Origin: Rhipidocladum racemiflorum
Taxonomy: Eukaryota > Streptophyta > Magnoliopsida > Poales > Poaceae
Length of the DNA stretch: 64,000 nt
Assembly (NCBI GenBank): GCA_036346355.1
Contig: CM070579.1
Location: 1,178,001-1,242,000, forward strand
Reading direction: 5' to 3'
The translations under genes and the position numbers were made by a program. Below are positions 35,801 to 47,086 of this stretch, in pieces. The notes below the pieces were generated by a model that saw only the letters and a program-made list of their open reading frames with translations, was not told the DNA's origin and searched no databases. Position 1 is the stretch's first letter. Every line of letters starts with the position of its first letter.

Positions 35801-38408
35801 CTCTTATTTTAATTGTAAGAGTGGAATTGAAGCTTTTTGTTGTTATGCTGACTGCATTTGACTATGCAGATTGATAGTGTCATGTCTACAAGGTTAGCTA
35901 ATGAGAATGATGCTAGCAGGCGATTGAAATCTGAATTCCTTATCCAGTTTGATGGGGTGACTTCAAACCCAGATGATTTAGTAATTGTTATAGGTTAGCA
36001 TCTCTACCTTTTCTAATTTGCTTAATTCTGTTTAGCTTTTGAACCATGCTTGGTTATAAGGAAAATATTTATGACATAACTATTGCATGTGCAGCTGTGA
36101 GTCGCAGTCATATAGTAATATTGAATCCCCATGATATAAACATTTCTTTGATAAGGACAGCAATTTGTGGACATGCAATGCCTTAGCTTTTCTTGGCTGC
36201 TGCTATTTTATTATTACTGATCAAATGCATTAATTTGGTCTATTGTTTCTTGTCCCTCATTGTACAAAGTCACATTTTGAGTGTTGAAACTTGCAAGTAA
36301 ATGACATTCCGACCCAATGCTTAGTATATGATATTTATCAGTTCAGCAGCCTTAGTTAGGACTTAGAACCGTGTTTCTCAGGAGTGGCAGTCCAGACATT
36401 TCTAAAACAACTTCTAGCATTATAGTCACTCCAGTTTATGATCTTGACTGCTATATGGTTTGCCCTCATTCTAATTCATTCATGAATACACATTCTCACC
36501 TAGGTATATTTAAAAAAAATGGGCGCACAACAGTTTCCTTGTAATCTTTTTCTAATGCTAAATTCTCTGTTTTATTATTTGTATCTTCTGTTGATGAAAA
36601 TCCTTTGGTTAGGGGCTACTAATAAACCACAAGAGTTGGACGATGCTGTTCTTCGAAGACTGGTAAGATTGATCCTACATATATATTTAGGATTACTGCT
36701 GCTGTTTTATTTTGGCTTCATATTTCTTGCATCTAGGGTTTCAAAAACCAACAGGAGCGTTTGCTGCTTAGTGGCTGGTACCAAACTACCAGTTCCTGAC
36801 ACAACTTTGCCCCTCAATGTATTGCGGTAACCAGAGAATTGGTCGGGAACTGGACTGAAAAGTGTGTCAGTTTTCTCTGGTTACAACTCACATGAGCAGC
36901 TTGTTATGGTTGCCAAATTTTTTAAGGGAAAAAAGTGAAAGCTATTATTAACTAATGTATTTACATCCACAAAAAGAAAATCAAAGACTGAGTACTGCAC
37001 GGATCATTTTGGTAATGCAACACAGTCGATCATATATAGAATGTTATTCTATTTACTAGTAGTTAGTGCATGATTTTGGTGCAGTGGGGAGTTTCCCATT
37101 AGTGGATTTTTTTTTTCTGTACTGAATTGCCAGTGCTTTTCTTAGAACTATTTTGACTTAGTTTTGTTCTTTTTTTTTGTGAATGCCATTATATTGAATC
37201 TTATAAACAGGTAAAAAGAATATATGTGCCACTACCTGATCCAAATGTACGGATGTTACTTCTGAAAAATCAGCTCAAAGGACAATCATTCAAATTATCC
37301 AGTAAGTAATTGTTTTCCTTTTTATGCTTTAAGTGTTGGACACATGCTCTGTTCAGTTGTGCCAGGACTTCACTTGCTACCATTTTTTTTTGTACAAATA
37401 TTCATTTTTTGTGTGTTCATCTCCATCGCAAAAGTCCATTAACCAAGTAGGAGAGAAGTAATCTTGGAAAAAAAAGTGTGTTCATAATTATAATTTACAT
37501 AGTGGATTACTGGAGACCATACACAAATGGTATTTCCACCTTTTTCCTGTTTGAATCCCAAGTTGACCAATGTATCTGAATTTCATGTTACCTTCAATTA
37601 TTCCAAAATAGTTTTTAAAAACTAGAATGGCCTATATTTCAAGGTCCAAAAATCACAATTTCTCCTCGAAAGTATGGAATCTCTTAGTACAGGGCTTCTT
37701 TGGAAATTAGCTTTTTCGTTCCTTGCATGAAACTTGGACATCGCCTGTTATTTTTTCTGTGATGTACATAGATTTGCATAGGGAATAGTGCTTGGATAGT
37801 GTCATGGACCGACGAGCTCACAGTTGGAAATTTCGCTCTTGCATTGTGTAGCATGTAGCTTATGGTTGCTGTATATGTAGCACCCCTCTAACATTAGCCA
37901 CAACATCCGACTCTGGAACTGTTTTCTTACAGGTCATGATTTTGAAAGACTTGCTGTGGTGACTGAAGGTAATTTTATTTTCTGGTATATGCTCATTTTG
38001 AAAAGATGGCCTATGTGGTCCTTCATACTGAAATAAATATGTTCCTAGGATATTCTGGGAGTGACTTGAGAGCCCTGTGTGAGGAAGCTGCAATGATGCC
38101 AATCAGAGAGCTTGGTCCACAGAATATTCTTACTGTTAAAGCAAATCAGGTATTTGTTCTGCATTTTCTGAACTCTAGATATTGAGTTGTCAATTGTGGT
38201 ATTTAAAGTTTAGGAAAACTTTGTAATAAGCATTGCATTTTCATGGTAAAGGACGTATAAGTTACCAATTTTTTTGTTTGCCATATTGTAGTTGCGACCT
38301 TTGAAATACGAAGATTTCAAAACTGCAATGACTGTGATTAGGCCAAGCTTGCAGAAGAGCAAATGGGACGAGCTGGAGAAATGGAACGAGGAATTTGGTT
38401 CAAGCTGA
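32807..38408 (+). CDS. MIT-domain AAA ATPase, spastin/katanin (meiotic clade) type, 13 exons
   Basis: This is a microtubule-severing-type AAA ATPase close to Arabidopsis At2g45500 by layout. Exons are 32807-33087, 33176-33267, 33701-33726, 34314-34554, 34640-34735, 34832-34947, 35037-35117, 35870-35993, 36613-36662, 37211-37301, 37933-37968, 38049-38149 and 38292-38408. All are GT-AG, phases agree and they give 483 residues. An N-terminal MIT-like helical domain covers about residues 30-125 (VKLKGYFELAKEEIDKAV). A low-complexity linker follows, then WDDVAGLDKAKQAL. Walker A is GPPGNGKT at 251-258, Walker B VIFMDE at 306-311, sensor 1 GATN at 353-356, and the VLRRLVKR segment at about 365-372 matches the usual arginine region. 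The C-terminal Vps4-like tail is LRPLKYEDFKTAM. An in-frame hydrophobic start (FLRALADSLSSLLF) may be a membrane hairpin or targeting region. It is expected to be a hexameric ATPase; the substrate is inferred. Confidence 0.93.
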
Positions 38409-39749
38409 CAATAACTTGCGCTGTTCATCGGGCAGTTTTAGTTTGGTATGTGTATAATTTCGTCACCAGAAGTTAATGGCTTGCACGGGGTCACTCGCTC
38501 ATCCGATCATTCAACTAGATATACACAGAAGGTATATCTCTTTCCAATTTATAACAATGTAAATGTTGTAAGAAAACCCTCTAGTTCTTGGGAACGAGGG
38601 CAAACTACCGACGAACCCATGGTGTAAATCAAGGCCTACGGGCATGTTTGGCAACAAAGCATTTTCATAGTTTCTAGGTAAAATCATGGTTTTGGAGAAA
38701 TACTATGGTACTTTTGGCCATAAGGTGTTTGGAAGCAACCAAAAAAACTCTGTTTTGAAAACTATGGTATTACCAATACCATAGTATTCTTGGAGTATTC
38801 AAAACCTGGAGTTTTGAGCTTTTGGCAGTACTTCATCATGCAAAAGACTTTGTAGCCAAACAGTTTGTAGTTCCAAGAAAAACCATGGTTTCAATGGTGG
38901 TAGGTGAAATCATGGTATTTATGCCAAAACGATTTCTATGCTATGGTTTTGTAATACCATGGTATTGAAAAACTTTTCGGCTGTTTGGTTCGCCGCGTCG
39001 CCTCGGCCAGGCCCTGCGTGTACGTTGACCGCGCCCGCGCCAGCGTTTAGTTGGCTGCATGCGCGCGCTCGGGCCTGGCCCCGTTCATGCAAACGCGTTC
39101 AAAACGCTGTGTTGCGCCTGGCCGCGCGGAAACGGCGCACAAGGCCATTTCCCGCGGGCCAGGCCCGCCCGAGCCAGGCGCTAGCGAGCTCAGCATCCAA
39201 ACAGGCCATTTGCTTCCAAATAGAGCCTACAAGGCTAACACATTTGGTTTCCAGAAGCCAAGGCGTAGCCGCTATCACGCACCTCAGCAGATCGGGTGGT
39301 CTCGTACTGGTGCTAGGTATGTTCCTGCTGAGCTCTCCTTCGGCAGAAAACTGTCGATCAAATCCATTTGATTAATCACACTGCTTAATTAAATTGCCAA
39401 CTAATTACTTTGCTTAATTCATCACTCAATTACTAACCACTAATTAGTGCCTTCAGGCCCTATAGAAAATGGGGCCTGCTGAGCAACTGCTCCTGGGCAG
39501 TTGCCTTTTGAGCCGCGTTTCCTCGGCAGGTGTCTGCCGAACTGGGAGTGTTGGTAGCTTTGCTGCCATGGTTTTGCCAGCCGCTGCCGTGGTTTCCATT
39601 GCATGCATCGCCTCCTCTGCCCCTGAACGACATCACCTCTTCTGCGCATTGCAGGTAGAGTAGGAACGATCAATTAAGATATTACGCTGCCAGCCGCCAT
39701 CTCAAAATAAAGAGCGAGTGCGAGCTGTGTGGCATGCGGAGGGTGTTTT
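38409..39749. other. Intergenic with MITE-like repeats
   Basis: After the ATPase 3-prime UTR there is a low-complexity region with repeated ACCATGGTATT-type blocks (38640-38970). A GC-rich segment bounded by GGCTGTTTGGTT (about 38979) and ATCCAAACAGGCC (about 39206) looks like a Tourist-type element with degraded target site. The long open frames around 38938-39375 lie within it and have no recognisable domains. Confidence 0.5.
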
Positions 39750-39760
39750 GTCCCACATCG
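39750..39760 (+). promoter_or_regulatory. snRNA upstream sequence element (USE)
   Basis: The sequence GTCCCACATCG matches exactly the plant snRNA USE consensus RTCCCACATCG. It lies 34 bp before the TATA box of the U4 gene, the spacing of Pol II-transcribed plant snRNA genes (Pol III U6/U3 genes have about ten bases less). Confidence 0.95.
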
Positions 39761-39794
39761 GCAGCCGAGGGAGGCGTCCGCATTGGGAGGCGAG

Positions 39795-39800
39795 TATAAG
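39795..39800 (+). promoter_or_regulatory. TATA box of the U4 gene
   Basis: TATAAG lies 34 bp after the USE and about 29-34 bp before the first base of the U4 RNA, as expected for a plant snRNA promoter. Confidence 0.85.
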
Positions 39801-39828
39801 ATGGCACCGCGGCTGGGCGTGCAGACCC

Positions 39829-39982
39829 ATCTTTGCGCTTGGGGCAATGACGCAGCTAGTGAGGTCATACCGAGGCGCGTCAATTGCTGGTTGAAAACTA
39901 TTTCCAAACCCCCTCTTTGGCCCACCCGGGCCACTGAGAATTTCTGGAAGGGCTCCCTCTCCTCGGGGAGGGTAAAGCCCTA
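39829..39982 (+). ncRNA. U4: U4 spliceosomal snRNA gene
   Basis: The RNA starts ATCTTTGCGCTTGGGG and is about 154 nt. It holds the U6-pairing 5-prime region and the 5-prime stem-loop with its kink-turn elements (CAATGAC and the CCGAGGCGCG side). The conserved GGTTGAAAACTATTTCC region follows, then a central stem (TTTGGCCCACCCGGGCC), the Sm site AATTTCTGG, and a 3-prime stem-loop (GGGCTCCCTCTCC with GGGGAGGG). The USE and TATA at Pol II spacing and the intact ends suggest a functional gene rather than a retro-pseudogene. The AT-rich sequence just after (CAATTCTCAATAGAAAA) loosely resembles the plant snRNA 3-prime-end signal. The RNA works in the U4/U6.U5 tri-snRNP. The exact 3-prime end is uncertain by a few bases. 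Protein frames across it are accidental. Confidence 0.95.
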
Positions 39983-42180
39983 CAATTCTCAATAGAAAAA
40001 TGTTTGAACTTGAAAACGAAGGTGAGGCAGATTGATCTGAAGATGAGGCAGTTTTACGTTCAGCAAATGGTAATCATAAATTCTACGGTATGGTGCTGCA
40101 TAAAGGGATCTGTGCAGCACTACTCGGATAGACGTTCTCTACCATTACAAACTGACGCATTAATTGCATGCAAACGGTGCAGATTCACTGGCATAACACG
40201 CGCATTAGCAGGAGCGAAGTGAGCCCACATCTCTCTCTTTTCTTTACAGGTCAGAATTGGTGCTCTTTACGCGCAGGGTACAAGGCGGACGCAACTCGCT
40301 TACACGCGTGCGCATGTGCCGCGCCCAGAATTGGATCTCGCAGCCGGCACCGATGGTCCACCGCCGTACGTCCCCGACCACGAGCATGCGTCCGTAGGCT
40401 GCTGCCGAGGACAACGCCCGCTGCTAGGTCAGTACTACTACCCTAGCTGGCTGCTGGTTTCCACACCACGCCGAGGCTCCGCGTACGATCGATTTGCGTC
40501 GCCAACCTTCAGATGGCACGTCAGCCTCGGCAGATTTCAATTCTCAACTTACCGTCGAGGTCCACGTGTCAGCGGCTGCTCGCGAGCGTGCAGACTGCCC
40601 ATGACTTGTGGGTCCAGGTTCCAGGGCCCCGCATGCCAGCAGCTGGCTGTCCGTGAGGGTCTCGCAGGGCAAGCTGTCCGTGCAGCCTAGCACGAGTTGC
40701 TGCTCCACGGCGACGGCGGGGCCAAGAAGAATCCAACGGCTGGGATCGCATTCCCACGCCGATGCGATCCTGGCCGTCCAACCGGTGTGGAAGGTCTTTC
40801 CGGTGACCGCGACTGGAGCGAGCAGGGGCATGGAGCAGGCACTGTTTCTGACGGAGTTTGTTGGCTTCCAGAACTAAAACTGTCCTGCAGCATGTGCGAT
40901 TGCAACAAATCAAGCAGGGAGCATCATTCATCACTGCAATAATAATGGCTTAGGATTCTTGTTTAGCTGAGCTGAGACCCGAGCAGATATATTTTTCTTT
41001 GGCAAGTAGAACAAAAAAGATATTAAAAATATTTAAGTTACCCTAATTATTATCACTGAGCACTATACGCAATGTATGTATGCTATTTTAGAATACTAAA
41101 GTAAAGATGGATATTTCTCAGAGGTATATATAGAGTGAACATCACACTAATTTTGTGTTGAAATATGAAATAAGTCGTATATTTATGGATGAGACCTTAA
41201 AAAAGTTTATAAACTTAGATGGAGGGCATATATTGTTACATGGTGATCAGATCTGCCTGCGGCCTATCTGCAAATACCTAATCCTGGGGAATGAATGATT
41301 CTCTTGTGCTGTGTGGCCTGTGGAGGTGGGTCCACGTCTGTGGCTGTGCACGACTGGTGTGTGGGCCCGGTGGTTTGACCCCTGCATGCCCTTCAGTCAG
41401 GTTCAGCTAGCCATGCACCAATTGGAACATTCACCACCGCTATTATCATGGCACAAAGTTGCAGTGGCTGATCCAGGATATAAATTTAGGGGTGCTAAAC
41501 TGTTAGTGATACAATGCTAAAATAAGATAAACAAATTAAACAAAATACAATCATTTCGAAAAGCGCCTCATGGTAAATAGGGGCACCAGAGGGGTATCTA
41601 TAGTCTCATCAGAGGTAGAGTGTGTTCTAGCCCTCCTCGACCCTCTTAGGTCCGCCACTGCAGAGTTGTGTACAAGTTGCTGTTCTATATATATACCTAG
41701 ACGGCTAGGCCTGGCCTAATGTATGTTTCACAACAAAGAATACTTGCTAGCTAGAGTATGAATCCATCCAAAATGCAGCAACCGATGAATCTTGAACCCC
41801 ATGGAGTATGGACACACACAGCTGAGGTGATATGATAGGACTTTGTCGCACTACGATTTTTTTTCTAGCATCACTTCATAGCCCATAGTCTATCACAATA
41901 TACTGTGCTTTGCCGGCCGGTTGCTAGCTTGCCATCCCCTAAAATGGAAGCCTTGGCTTAACCGGCACTAACATATTTTTTATAAAAAAATCACATCCAT
42001 ACGAAAAAAATTACAAAAACAGCATCCTTTATAACTATAGAAGTAACGATATCATTTACCACATCTGTGTACAATCGCAAATAATCAACTCTGTGGCAGT
42101 TGACGTGCCGTGCTCTCGACCTGAAATTAAGCACTGGTGCAAAAAAAAAAAGCTTGCATGCGGAGGGCCTAACATGCTAA
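39983..42180. other. Intergenic, repeat-derived, no supported gene
   Basis: The stretch has a repeat at about 40092-40205 that recurs inverted at 46191-46290, GC-rich DNA at 40200-40900 with many overlapping frames but no domains, and a hAT MITE at 41462-41660. The rest is AT-rich. I see no gene. Confidence 0.5.
41462..41660. mobile_element. hAT-superfamily MITE, 199 bp, 8-bp TSD
   Basis: It starts CAGTGGCTGATCCAGG and ends GGTCCGCCACTG. The flanks CAAAGTTG (41454-41461) and CAGAGTTG (41661-41668) are an 8-bp duplication with one mismatch. The termini relate it to the elements at 1674 and 4909. Confidence 0.8.
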
Positions 42181-42290
42181 GACTATCTCCAGCGAATTCC
42201 CTTCAGCCTCCAAATCCCTTTGCGAACAGATCCCAAATGCTCCAGCAGATTCCCTTCAGCCTTCTATTCAGAAGGGATTCCAAAAAAATG
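42181..42290. mobile_element. Truncated Tourist-like MITE (GACTATC family)
   Basis: It begins GACTATCTCCAGCG after a TAA and shares its first hundred bases (CCCTTCAGCCTCCAAATCCC, GCAGATTCCC) with the fuller copy at 44166-44406. The right end is missing. Confidence 0.6.
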
Positions 42291-42603
42291 ATAGCATAGT
42301 GGCACCAGCTTTAGCTTTGACTGTTCACCATGGGACCGGTACGACGGTGGCCCACAAGGAAGCCACTTACTTTTCGCACCTACAAACCTCCCATCCTACT
42401 TATTCTAGCTGAGCAAGTAGCTAGCAGAGATGCCTCAGATTTGGAGACACTGATGAATGGATGGATTGATGGGGTGCCAAGACGACACTCGCATCCCATC
42501 ACTCCTTTCTCTTCGAGCCCAGCTTCCTTGTACCAACTGGGACGAAATTGAAAGGAACCTCCTTGCTCCCTCTTTAGGGCCATGCCCATGCAAGTAATAC
42601 AAC

Positions 42604-44126
42604 TAGGGGTGAAAACGGTACGGAATTTTTCCGACCGTTCCGAAGAAAAACGGAAACGGAAGCTGTTTTTCGGAAACGGAATCGGAAAATTTCGGTTCGG
42701 AATCGGAATCGGAAAATTATTTTCGGAATCGGAATCGGAATCGGGAGAGTGAGTTCCGACGGAAACGGTAACGGAACGGAAATTCCGTATAAAACTAATC
42801 GGAATTTCCGATTAAAGCCCAGACTCTTTGCCTCTTTGGGCCTTCGGTTCGGTACTTCGGTGGTCCATTTGGCCAGCCACTTCACGCCAGACGCCAGCTC
42901 CACGCCTTCACTCTCCAACCCTAGATCTCCAAGGCGCCGCCCTCCAGCCAACACGCAGCCCCCGGACGGTCCAACCGGCGCTCCTCCACGCCCCCCTCGA
43001 CCGGCGCCGACTGGCGCGACGGTGCCCCTCCACGGCTTTGCGTCCGACCGGCGCCCTCCACCGCGCCCCCGACCGGCGCCCTCCACCGCGCCCCCGACCT
43101 CCCCCGACCGGCGCCCTCCAAGGCATCGCCCTCGAGGCCCCGACAGCGACCGGCGCTCCTCCAACTCCTCCACCGCACCGCTGACCGGCGCGCCGCCTCC
43201 GTACCGCCCCCGACCGGCTTCGCCCCCAACCGGCTTCGCTCCATTCAACGGCTTCGCCCCCAACCGTAAGAACCCAGTGGCCAATAGTGCTAAGTTGCTA
43301 ATGTTGATGCTTTGAAGAAGTGGATTAGTGACAAACTGACAACTAATGTTGATACTTCCCTTTAGCAACAAAAAGTCTGCCTGTGTTATACTGCTATTGG
43401 ATAGTTCATACTTTGAAGATAGGATTGTGCTGTGATTGTCCATGTAACCGAGAAGAGTACATTGTGTTGTGACTTGTGACTGTCCATGTAATGTAAAACT
43501 ATTTATGTAATACTATGCAGAATTTCCGTTGTGTTGTGACTGTTGAACTTTGAAGATAGGATTATACGATACCACTGTCTGATTTACAATTATGTCGAGT
43601 GTGGCAAAATATTTACTATCTTCCTTCTAAGTTTAAAGATAGGATTATTTCTCATGTAATACTATGCAGAATTTCCCTTCGAGTGTGACTGTTTGAACTT
43701 TGAAGATAGGATTATGTTGTGATGTGGAACTATATGTGCTTGCTATTATGTTACGAGGTGGAACTATATGTTTTTGTTATTATGTTACGAGGTGGAACTA
43801 TATGTGTTTGTTATTATATTATGATGTGAAACATTATGTGCTTGCTATTATGTTATGAGGTGGAATTATATGTGCTTGCTATTATGTTATGAGTTGGTAT
43901 GTTTGGAATTTTAGATAGATCATGTACTATTGTACTAGTGTACTACATCCTTGTGGAATTTTCCGCTTTCGTTTTCGTTTCCGCTCCGTTCCGTTCCGCT
44001 TCCGCTTCCGATACTATCCGTTTCCGTTTCCAGGGTTTCCGTTTTCGTTTCCGTTACCGGTAAAAAATATGGAAACGGAAACGGAACAGCTATTTACCGA
44101 CCGTTTCCGTACCGTTTTCACCCCTA
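42604..44126. mobile_element. Non-autonomous hAT element, 1.5 kb, with GC-rich passenger
   Basis: Its termini are inverted repeats of about 21 bp starting TAGGGGTGAAAACGGTACGG, flanked by an exact 8-bp duplication, AATACAAC, at 42596-42603 and 44127-44134. Subterminal regions are packed with CGGAATCGGAA/TTCCGTTTCC motifs. The centre (about 42830-43270) is a GC-rich block with tandem GACCGGCGCCCTCCACC units, preceded by ACCCTAGATCTCC, and it looks like captured gene sequence. The right half (43400-43900) has repeats of a GAAGATAGGATTAT unit and about five copies of a roughly 40-bp unit around GAGGTGGAACTATATG. No hAT transposase motif was seen, so it would move only with help. Long Pro/Arg- or Gly/Arg-rich frames occur on both strands and are compositional. 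Confidence 0.88.
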
Positions 44127-44165
44127 AATACAACACAACCTCTCGGAAAAAAAAAAATAGTTTAA

Positions 44166-44406
44166 GACTATCTTCAGCAGCTTACCTTCCACTCCAAATC
44201 CCTTCACGAGCAGATCCCAAGTGTTCCAGCGGATTCCCTTCGGAAGGGATTCAATCAGTGAATCTCTTTAGAAAGGGATTCTCTCTCCAATCCCTTCACA
44301 AATCCCTTGAGGGGATGCTGCTGAAGATAATAGGAAATAAAAGGAATGAATATGGGAAAGAGAATAGAAAAGGGAATCGAATAAAGGGAAATTGCTGGAG
44401 ATAGTC
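44166..44406. mobile_element. Tourist-like MITE, 241 bp (GACTATC family)
   Basis: The ends are GACTATCTTCAGCAG and, inverted, TTGCTGGAGATAGTC. It is flanked by TAA on the left (44163-44165) and TTA on the right (44407-44409), so the 3-bp duplication is imperfect. A shorter relative lies at 42181. Confidence 0.65.
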
Positions 44407-46355
44407 TTAGACGAGCTCGAAAAATGCTAGCCTGAAAGAAAGAGGATTCCCATAGGATCGTATGGGTGAACCAGTGGCCTATCATATCTGAGAAACTTTG
44501 ATATATGCCACCGCTTAGCGTCTATTTTAATCGTATATATGTCATCTCTCAATGTTTCTTCCAAATACAACATCGTCCCTTTCATTTGGATGACATCAAC
44601 AAAAGGAAAACACATGTTTTAGATCCTCATCGTCATTCAGAACCTTTTAGAACACAGGCATTAAACCCGGTTTCATTCCAAAACCAAGCTTGACCTACAT
44701 ACAGAGTAAGCTGCTAGTGATGCCAGCTTAATTTCCAGACAGCACAAACACATTACAACGCCATCGCACCAGAACGAAGAGAAAAACAAGCAAAGCACAA
44801 AAGATAGCCTTCTCCGGTTCTGTCCTCCCTTTCAGCCCTCCCATCTTGAGCATCACCTTTTTTGTGCAAATTTGGCCTCATATGCAACGGACGGGGAGCG
44901 CGGAAATGCTACGACGTGACACGTGGCTATTGCCGCTCCTCGACTCAACAAGATTAAAAAAAATAGCTATGCAGCATACTGTAGCGTTGCATTGCTATAG
45001 CACCGCTGCATAGTACTATAGCGTGGCCTTTTTTATCTGTTGAGTGGAGGCTAGTTCTGAAAAAAAAATATTTTTATTAGATTTATAAATACATTATAAT
45101 TTTTTAGTTTTTATAAATACATTATAATAGAAAAAATCTAGAAAATTTTTTTGGGGTTACAATAGTGAAGAGTTCTACCCTATATAGGAAGACATGAAAT
45201 GACCTCATAAAATATGAACCAGAAAATAGCTTTGACCATTAATTTCTATTATAATGTATTTATAAAATCTAATAAAATTATAATATTATGAAAGTATTTT
45301 TCAAGACAAAGCAATATATGATTTTTATTTATCCAATTTAAATATTTAAAAGATATTGATAATCAAAGTTTCAAAAGTTTGATTGCATCTATGTCTAAAA
45401 CGACAACTATTTGTGACCAGATAGAGTATATTCTATGCCACTTGATAAGTTTTAGGTTTAGTTGTTTGCTTTCTTGCATTGTACAATTCTTCTTGGTTTC
45501 TGGTTATATAATCTATACTCTAATGAAAGAACTCTTCATTGTTGTAGCCCTCCAAAATTGTTTTTTCCAGGACTAGCCCCATGTGATTTTTTTTTAAATA
45601 TGGACCCTAGCCCGCAAATCCCGCACACGGGGAGCGCAAAAAATACAAATCTCGCGCACGGGAAGAGCGCAAAAAATACAAATACTGGCGATAAATACCG
45701 CACCTCTCCACTCAGCGGATAAAAAAATGCTGTGCTATATATAGTACCATGCAGTGGTACTATAGCAGTGCGGAGTACCGCTGCATAGCTATTTTTTTCG
45801 AATCTCGCTGAGCGGAGGCGCGGCAATAACCACGTGTCACGTCGTGGCATTGCCGCGCTCCCTGTCCGGTGCATATAGGGTCAAATTTGCACACACAAAA
45901 AATCTGACGGGAATTAGTTTTGAAATGTTTTTTTAGGCTACAATAGTGAAAAAGTTCTAGGTTTGCATTGTGTGTAGACTAGCCAGGCAGGCGCATGCAG
46001 ATGAATGTGGTCCATGGTGTGGCTCACTCTTTTTTTGTAGAGATGCTTGGTTATGGACATGAAATAGCACAGTTCATTCTACATTTATACTCTGTAGTCT
46101 ATATGCAAAAGCTGAAACAAGAAGGATGGGTTTAGGCTCCTTGAGTGTATTCATATTTGCTCATAGACTCTGCTCAAACCCACAAATATTCAATGGTGTC
46201 GTGCTGCACAGAGACTTTTGCAGCACCATTTGGATGGGCGCCACGTGTTATGCCAGTGAATCTGCACCTTTTGCATGCAATTAATGCGTCAGTTAATTAA
46301 TCCCCTTAATTAATGCAACTAATCCCCTTAATTAATGCAACGATAGAGATTCACT
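44407..46355. other. Intergenic, foldback element, no supported gene
   Basis: Most of this interval is the foldback element at 44858-45902 and its nested AT-rich repeats. A repeat at 46191-46290 is an inverted relative of 40092-40205. No gene was recognised. Confidence 0.5.
44858..45902. mobile_element. Foldback element with about 200-bp inverted arms
   Basis: The left arm (44858-45075) and right arm (about 45690-45902) are reverse complements at high identity by eye, sharing GACGTGACACGTGG, TAGCTATGCAGC and the terminal TTTTTTGTG...CAAATTTG. The middle holds a relative of 7185-7345 (at 45283-45430), local inverted AT-rich repeats and a tandem GAGCGCAAAAAATACAAAT unit. Long arms and no coding capacity suggest a Mutator- or foldback-type MITE. 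Target duplications were not resolved. Confidence 0.65.
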
Positions 46356-46387
46356 CACTACTACAGAAATGCTTATATTAGACGCAC

Positions 46388-46720
46388 TATCACAGACGGT
46401 TTTCAAAAACCGTCTGTAATATATAATATCACAGACGATTCTATAAACCAACCGTCAGTGAAACTATCACAGACCGTTATTAATAAAACCCGTCTGTGAT
46501 TAGATAAATATCGCAGACGGTTTTGTATTCAAACCGTCTGTAATATTATCACAAACGGTTCTATAAAAACACCGTCTGTGATATAAAGTAATATCACAGA
46601 CGGTTTTACTATACAACCGTTTGTATAGTAATGCTTCTGACGGTTGTGTTTATAAGCGTCTACGATATTGCTTATATCACCAGGCGTTTTGTGTTTATAA
46701 CCGCCTGCGTGTAATCGCAT
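46388..46720. repeat. CACTA subterminal palindrome array 1
   Basis: At least six pairs of CACAGACGGTT and AACCGTCTGTGAT-like units are separated by short AT-rich spacers. Such arrays bind the small transposon-encoded protein in characterised En/Spm elements. Confidence 0.85.
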
Positions 46721-47086
46721 TATAACATTTTGATGTTTTTATCGAACTCACGTATTTTCATCGAAGGCCATAATTCGTTCATAGATAGGGCGAAAAATGG
46801 TAACGACCATTTTATAACATAATGAAATTCGAAATTGCTAGTGATCGGACGTCGGTTTTTAGCAACATTTTCTTTCTACGTGTGAAACATTTGTCTTCGA
46901 CAAGCGATAAAAAAATGTTTCATTCATTCAAAAAAAATCTTGCAATGCGTCCGGAAAAAAAACGAGAATCGGACGTCCGAGTGTAAGTTTCTCCCAATGA
47001 AATTTGATAACCACTGTAACATCCATTTTATAACATAAAACATTTCATTACATTACTACATTATATATATATTATTACTTATAAAT

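Noticed and set aside
38979..39206. Clean Tourist MITE bounded by GGCTGTTTGG and CCAAACAGGCC
   Set aside because: The terminal similarity is real, but I found no matching 3-bp target duplication and the inner arms do not pair well, so it is only mentioned as a MITE-like segment.
39440..39995. Overlapping open frames of 60-96 codons across 39440-39995
   Set aside because: They overlap the U4 RNA and its promoter, are in several frames and show no domain.
42574..43443. Long Gly/Arg- and Pro/Arg-rich frames on both strands (up to 289 codons)
   Set aside because: They arise from GC-rich tandem repeats inside a hAT element. Both strands are open only because of composition.
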